DNA from: Spirochaeta cellobiosiphila DSM 17781
GTDB lineage: Bacteria > Spirochaetota > Spirochaetia > DSM-17781
Direction of reading: 5' to 3'
DNA: 64,000 nucleotides
NCBI RefSeq assembly: GCF_000426705.1
Contig: NZ_KE384555.1
Span: 1-64,000 of the forward strand
In this document: one piece after another, positions 61,469-64,000 of the stretch
Numbering within the stretch: the stretch's first letter is position 1
Layout: each line of letters opens with the position of its first letter
The notes under the pieces: generated by a model
The model's database searches: none
What the model saw: only the letters and a program-made list of their open reading frames with translations
What the model was told of the DNA's origin: nothing
Made by a program: the position numbers and the translations under genes

Positions 61469-62203
61469 TTAAAAATACAGACCACCAGTTTGATAAATTA
61501 AATCCTGAACAGTAACTAAAAGTCCTTTTTCTACAGCATTTTGTTTTTTGAGTAAGTCTATACGCCTAATGGTTTCGTTAACAAGATTCTTGTTAACGAC
61601 AGCTTGTATTAGAGTATCATTGATGACAGCCACCTGCCCCCCTGAGATTTGTGACAGAAGCCTAATCAGCTCAGACCTGATATTATCTACTTGCAGTATG
61701 ATATTAAACAAACAGGAAGGGCCTTTGCTCACTAATGTTGTTTGGCCGAAAAGCTCAACCACCTTTTCATAAAGCTCCCTTTTATTCTTACATAAATCGA
61801 GTAATTTTAAATTTTCTTCCTGTTTAAAGGTAAGACTTAGGGAGCTCAAAATCTGAACATGCACGTCCCGTTCTTCTTCCGGGGCCAAAATAAAGAAAAA
61901 GTACCGAGAGGATTCACCATCAAAAGAGTCAAAGGGCACCCCATCAGGAACCATTAATAAACCAAGAAGAAACTGTTTTAACCCTGGAATCCGACAATGA
62001 GGTATGGCCACACCTTTAAGAAACCCCGTACTGGATAGCACTTCCCTATCTGTTAAACGTTCAAGTATTTCAACCTCTGACATCTCCTCTAAGAGAGGAG
62101 AACGTTTAGCTAGATAAGTGATAGCCCTGAGGACATCTTCTTTTGTGGAGGGTTTGGCATCAATTCTTATACAATTACGATCAAGGGCATCAATTATGTT
62201 CAT
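61469..62203 (-). CDS. PTS EIIA (fructose/PtsN type) with C-terminal extension
   Basis: Encodes 244 residues. The first 150 or so are an EIIA-Fru/Ntr domain, with phospho-His69 in GVAIPHCRIPG and LTDREVLSSTGFLKG before it. A C-terminal part (about 160-244) follows: CLFNIILQVDNIRSELIRLLS and ALLVTVQDLIYQTGGLY-like beta/alpha segments, possibly an ACT- or PII-like fold. PtsN proteins usually regulate metabolism. ATG 62203 follows a TACATT by 6 bases; an upstream TTG at 62224 is unlikely. Confidence 0.84.
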   Translation of the reverse strand: MNIIDALDRNCIRIDAKPSTKEDVLRAITYLAKRSPLLEEMSEVEILERLTDREVLSSTGFLKGVAIPHCRIPGLKQFLLGLLMVPDGVPFDSFDGESSRYFFFILAPEEERDVHVQILSSLSLTFKQEENLKLLDLCKNKRELYEKVVELFGQTTLVSKGPSCLFNIILQVDNIRSELIRLLSQISGGQVAVINDTLIQAVVNKNLVNETIRRIDLLKKQNAVEKGLLVTVQDLIYQTGGLYF

Positions 62204-62209
62204 GAACCT

Positions 62210-62238
62210 AATGTAGTGCTGCACTCATAAATAAACAA
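62210..62238 (-). promoter_or_regulatory. Leaderless promoter of the EIIA gene
   Basis: Minus-strand TTGTTT (62233-62238), 17-base spacer, TACATT (62210-62215), then 6 bases to the ATG. The -35 keeps only TTG, so confidence is moderate. Confidence 0.55.
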
Positions 62239-62285
62239 GTAAATTTTGTGGAAAAACAAGGGAACTTATCATAAACTTCAAGAGG

Positions 62286-62654
62286 ATGAGTAAACGAAAT
62301 TTTGATAGAACAGGATTTGAATCCAGTTGCCAAATAAGCCTGGATGGACAAGTTTGGACAGGTGAGTCAGAGAACCTCTCATTGAAGGGGGTGTTAGTTG
62401 AGTTTAATACAACTCACAGCTTTAAAATTGGTCAAGAAGTTACCTTTACTTTGTTTTTAAACAATCAAGAGATTACCTTAGATTTTGAAGCTACTGTTGC
62501 TCATTGTTTTGATACAAAAGTGGGACTCACTTTTACTGAAACAGACTCGGAAACCTTCACCCATCTGCGTCGACTGTTGGAATGGAATCTTGCAGATGCA
62601 GGTGAAGTCACTAGAGAGATAAAAGAACTTAAGTCTCATCATCCTCAGGAATAG
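62286..62654 (+). CDS. Single-domain PilZ protein
   Basis: Encodes 122 residues. The cyclic-di-GMP motifs are RNFDR (residues 4-8, RxxxR) and ENLSLKG (about 29-35, NxSxxG), followed by short strands and a C-terminal helix. It should bind cyclic di-GMP and act on another protein; the target is unknown. The AGAGG before the ATG leaves no spacer, while TAAACT lies 8 bases before, so a leaderless message is possible. Divergent from the EIIA gene; overlaps the HU-fusion gene by 26 bases at the 3' end. Confidence 0.85.
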   Translation: MSKRNFDRTGFESSCQISLDGQVWTGESENLSLKGVLVEFNTTHSFKIGQEVTFTLFLNNQEITLDFEATVAHCFDTKVGLTFTETDSETFTHLRRLLEWNLADAGEVTREIKELKSHHPQE

Positions 62655-63483
62655 GTAATTGAGAAGTTCTTTCTTTAAGATAAGAACTGAATCGGAAATC
62701 AGGAGCCATATGCTCATCTCGAGCTGCTATGGTTAATTCTTGACCGGTTTTAGGATTTCTTCCTAGGCGAGCCTTCCGGGCTGCTTTCTTTTTAACCGCG
62801 AACTTACCCAGACGACCAATATTGATGGACTGTTGTAATAGGATGGCTGTTTCCATTGTCATATGGTAGTCATCCAACAATTGTCTCACTTGTTTTTTAG
62901 TTAAACCATTCTTTTTAGCTAGATAGGAAAGTATGTTTTGTCTATTGAATTGATCAAAAGGAACTTCTTTGTTCATTGTTAGTTCCCGATTCAACTTAAC
63001 AAAGGAATTAGTCAAAAAGATAGTGGCTTCTCTCACACGCTTATCCTGCTCACCTGTATCTATGCCTTCTTTGCATACAGCAATACGATAGAGGGCAGAG
63101 GTGTTTTTGACAGGCCCACCTTTTATACTTAATGTTTGCTTGATAGTAGGAGCGCTTTCCCACTTTATGTTATCAGATAGGAGAATATCCGGGACATCAT
63201 TCCTTAATTTAATACTTGCGTATTCAAACCATCGATGAGGACCGCAACCAATACTGATAAGTGAACCAGAATAGGTTAAGATAAGCACAGCTCTCGAATC
63301 ATCTTCAGATAAAGATTCAACTTCTTCCATTCCGAGCAAACGTATTTGTTCTTCAAAGAGGATATCTTTTTGCTCCCAGGTCAATTTAATATTATCCCAG
63401 GCTCCTTCTTCCTTAGCCCAATCACCATCTGAAGTTTGAATTAATCCTTTTAGATGGTTCTCAATTTCTGTTGGTAAAGCCAT
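62629..63483 (-). CDS. HU/IHF-like domain fused to an unknown N-terminal domain
   Basis: Encodes 284 residues. The last third is HU-like: helices about 185-222 (LTKKQVRQLLDDYHMTMETA), then GRLGKFAVKKKAARKARLGR (223-242) and NPKTGQELTI with the DNA-binding arm residues NP. In HU the arm also reads R-NP-TG. The N-terminal 180 residues (for example LILTYSGSLISIGCGPHRWFEY) are unassigned, cytoplasmic, and rich in charged residues. It may be a DNA-binding protein with an extra sensing or binding module. SD AAGGAAGG. Confidence 0.8.
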   Translation of the reverse strand: MALPTEIENHLKGLIQTSDGDWAKEEGAWDNIKLTWEQKDILFEEQIRLLGMEEVESLSEDDSRAVLILTYSGSLISIGCGPHRWFEYASIKLRNDVPDILLSDNIKWESAPTIKQTLSIKGGPVKNTSALYRIAVCKEGIDTGEQDKRVREATIFLTNSFVKLNRELTMNKEVPFDQFNRQNILSYLAKKNGLTKKQVRQLLDDYHMTMETAILLQQSINIGRLGKFAVKKKAARKARLGRNPKTGQELTIAARDEHMAPDFRFSSYLKERTSQLPIPEDDET

Positions 63484-63498
63484 ATACCTTCCTTTTAT

Positions 63499-64000
63499 TT
63501 ATTTTGAGTTGTATTTTAACCAATCATAACTTACAACCCCTTCAAACCTGATGGCTCGATTGTCTTTTATTATGATGGTTGTAGGAAGAGTTTCAACATT
63601 GTATAAAGCTGACAACGCTCCTGTGACATCTCTATAAATAGGATAGCCTATTTGATCAGCGATTTCAGTAAATTGTTTATTATCTTTCTCTGTTTGAGAT
63701 ACATTAATAGCTAATAATTGCCCCGGCCAATCCTCATTATAGATATTTAATTCGGGGATTTCTGCTTTACAAGGGGGACACCAACTGGCCCAAAAGTTAA
63801 GTATTACCGTATCCTGAGAAGATATAAGATCTTCATAATCAACAGCTTCTCCATCCATGGCATATAAAACAATAGTCTTGTCAGTACTAACAACTTCTTC
63901 TCTATTTATTGCCGTACTCGCTCCTATAATAGAGGCTATACCTACAAACAAAATAACATAAGAAATCAGCATTCTTTTGGATAATAAATTTCTAAAGTAA
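63499..64000 (-). CDS. TlpA-like thioredoxin, N-terminus cut by the window end (partial)
   Basis: At least 157 residues are visible: an N-terminal hydrophobic helix (ISYVILFVGIASIIGAS), then a Redoxin fold with WCPPC in LNFWASWCPPCKAEIPEL and the cis-Pro region ETLPTTIIIKD. An ATG at 63972 has no ribosome site, and the frame stays open to 64000 (encoding FRNLLSKR before it), which looks like the natural lead-in to the membrane helix, so the real start is probably outside. Membrane-anchored thiol-disulfide protein. Paralogue of 22760. Confidence 0.86.
   Translation of the reverse strand, partial: YFRNLLSKRMLISYVILFVGIASIIGASTAINREEVVSTDKTIVLYAMDGEAVDYEDLISSQDTVILNFWASWCPPCKAEIPELNIYNEDWPGQLLAINVSQTEKDNKQFTEIADQIGYPIYRDVTGALSALYNVETLPTTIIIKDNRAIRFEGVVSYDWLKYNSK

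Overview
The window looks like about 64 kb of chromosome from a free-living, AT-rich spirochaete of the Spirochaetaceae type. The reasons are a short alanyl-tRNA synthetase of 596 residues without the C-terminal domain, a FliG-like protein, two PilZ proteins, an HD-GYP protein, many TPR proteins, periplasmic lipoproteins and outer-membrane barrels of treponemal type, a bactofilin, and HisZ with short HisG. There are no phage, insertion-sequence or CRISPR signatures. The three tRNA species do not encode the 3' CCA. The species cannot be named from the sequence alone.

Layout. 1-390: 5' end of a 16S rRNA gene (minus) with leader and promoter. 387-4141: small genes, adk, a TPR lipoprotein, a uracil-phosphoribosyltransferase-like protein and a small barrel. 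4252-4404: tRNA-Glu and tRNA-Lys. 4472-8347: two tandem lipoprotein plus outer-membrane-barrel pairs. 8506-9472: bactofilin and TPR protein. 9520-13084: tyrA, pta, dapB, dapA. 13173-17876: a two-domain lipoprotein, a membrane-anchored permuted GH3 enzyme with a divergent MarR regulator, and two decayed genes. 18006-28121: rsmA, a short ComEC, PilZ and barrel proteins, CPBP protease, TlpA thioredoxin, fabZ, phosphoesterase, FecR-barrel fusion, MarC, rsmD and an NlpC/P60 hydrolase. 28201-32048: hisZ-hisG-hisB and TPR genes. 32135-36327: alaS, TM2 protein, FliG-like protein and a phospholipase-C-like protein. 36413-36602: two identical tRNA-Phe genes. 36698-43226: uracil permease, TGS-uridine-kinase-like protein, a 52-residue gene, an unknown protein ending in QLELF, and a degenerate HD-GYP protein. 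43170-46456: clpS-clpA-aat. 46505-54664: SRAP, bPH-like, NHL, TPR, surE, galK and a permease. 54632-64000: chemoreceptor, sirtuin, GH1, speA, tcdA, PTS EIIA, PilZ, an HU-fusion protein and a second TlpA thioredoxin cut by the window end.

Themes. N-end-rule proteolysis is complete in one operon (Aat tags substrates, ClpS recognises them, ClpA unfolds them). Pyrimidine salvage is spread over a permease, a UPRT-like enzyme and a uridine-kinase-like enzyme. Sugar use is suggested by GH3, GH1 and galactokinase. Cyclic-di-GMP reading is suggested by the two PilZ proteins and the HD-GYP protein.

The most unusual signal is promoter placement. At thirteen genes a sigma70-type -10 hexamer ends exactly 6 or 7 bases before the start codon, usually with a -35 hexamer 17 bases further upstream, and no usable Shine-Dalgarno sequence is present. 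Transcription should therefore begin at or next to the start codon. Many first genes of transcription units thus look leaderless, while downstream operon genes mostly carry AGGAG-type ribosome sites. In one divergent pair (48060/48146) the self-complementary hexamer TTGCAA serves as -35 for both directions.
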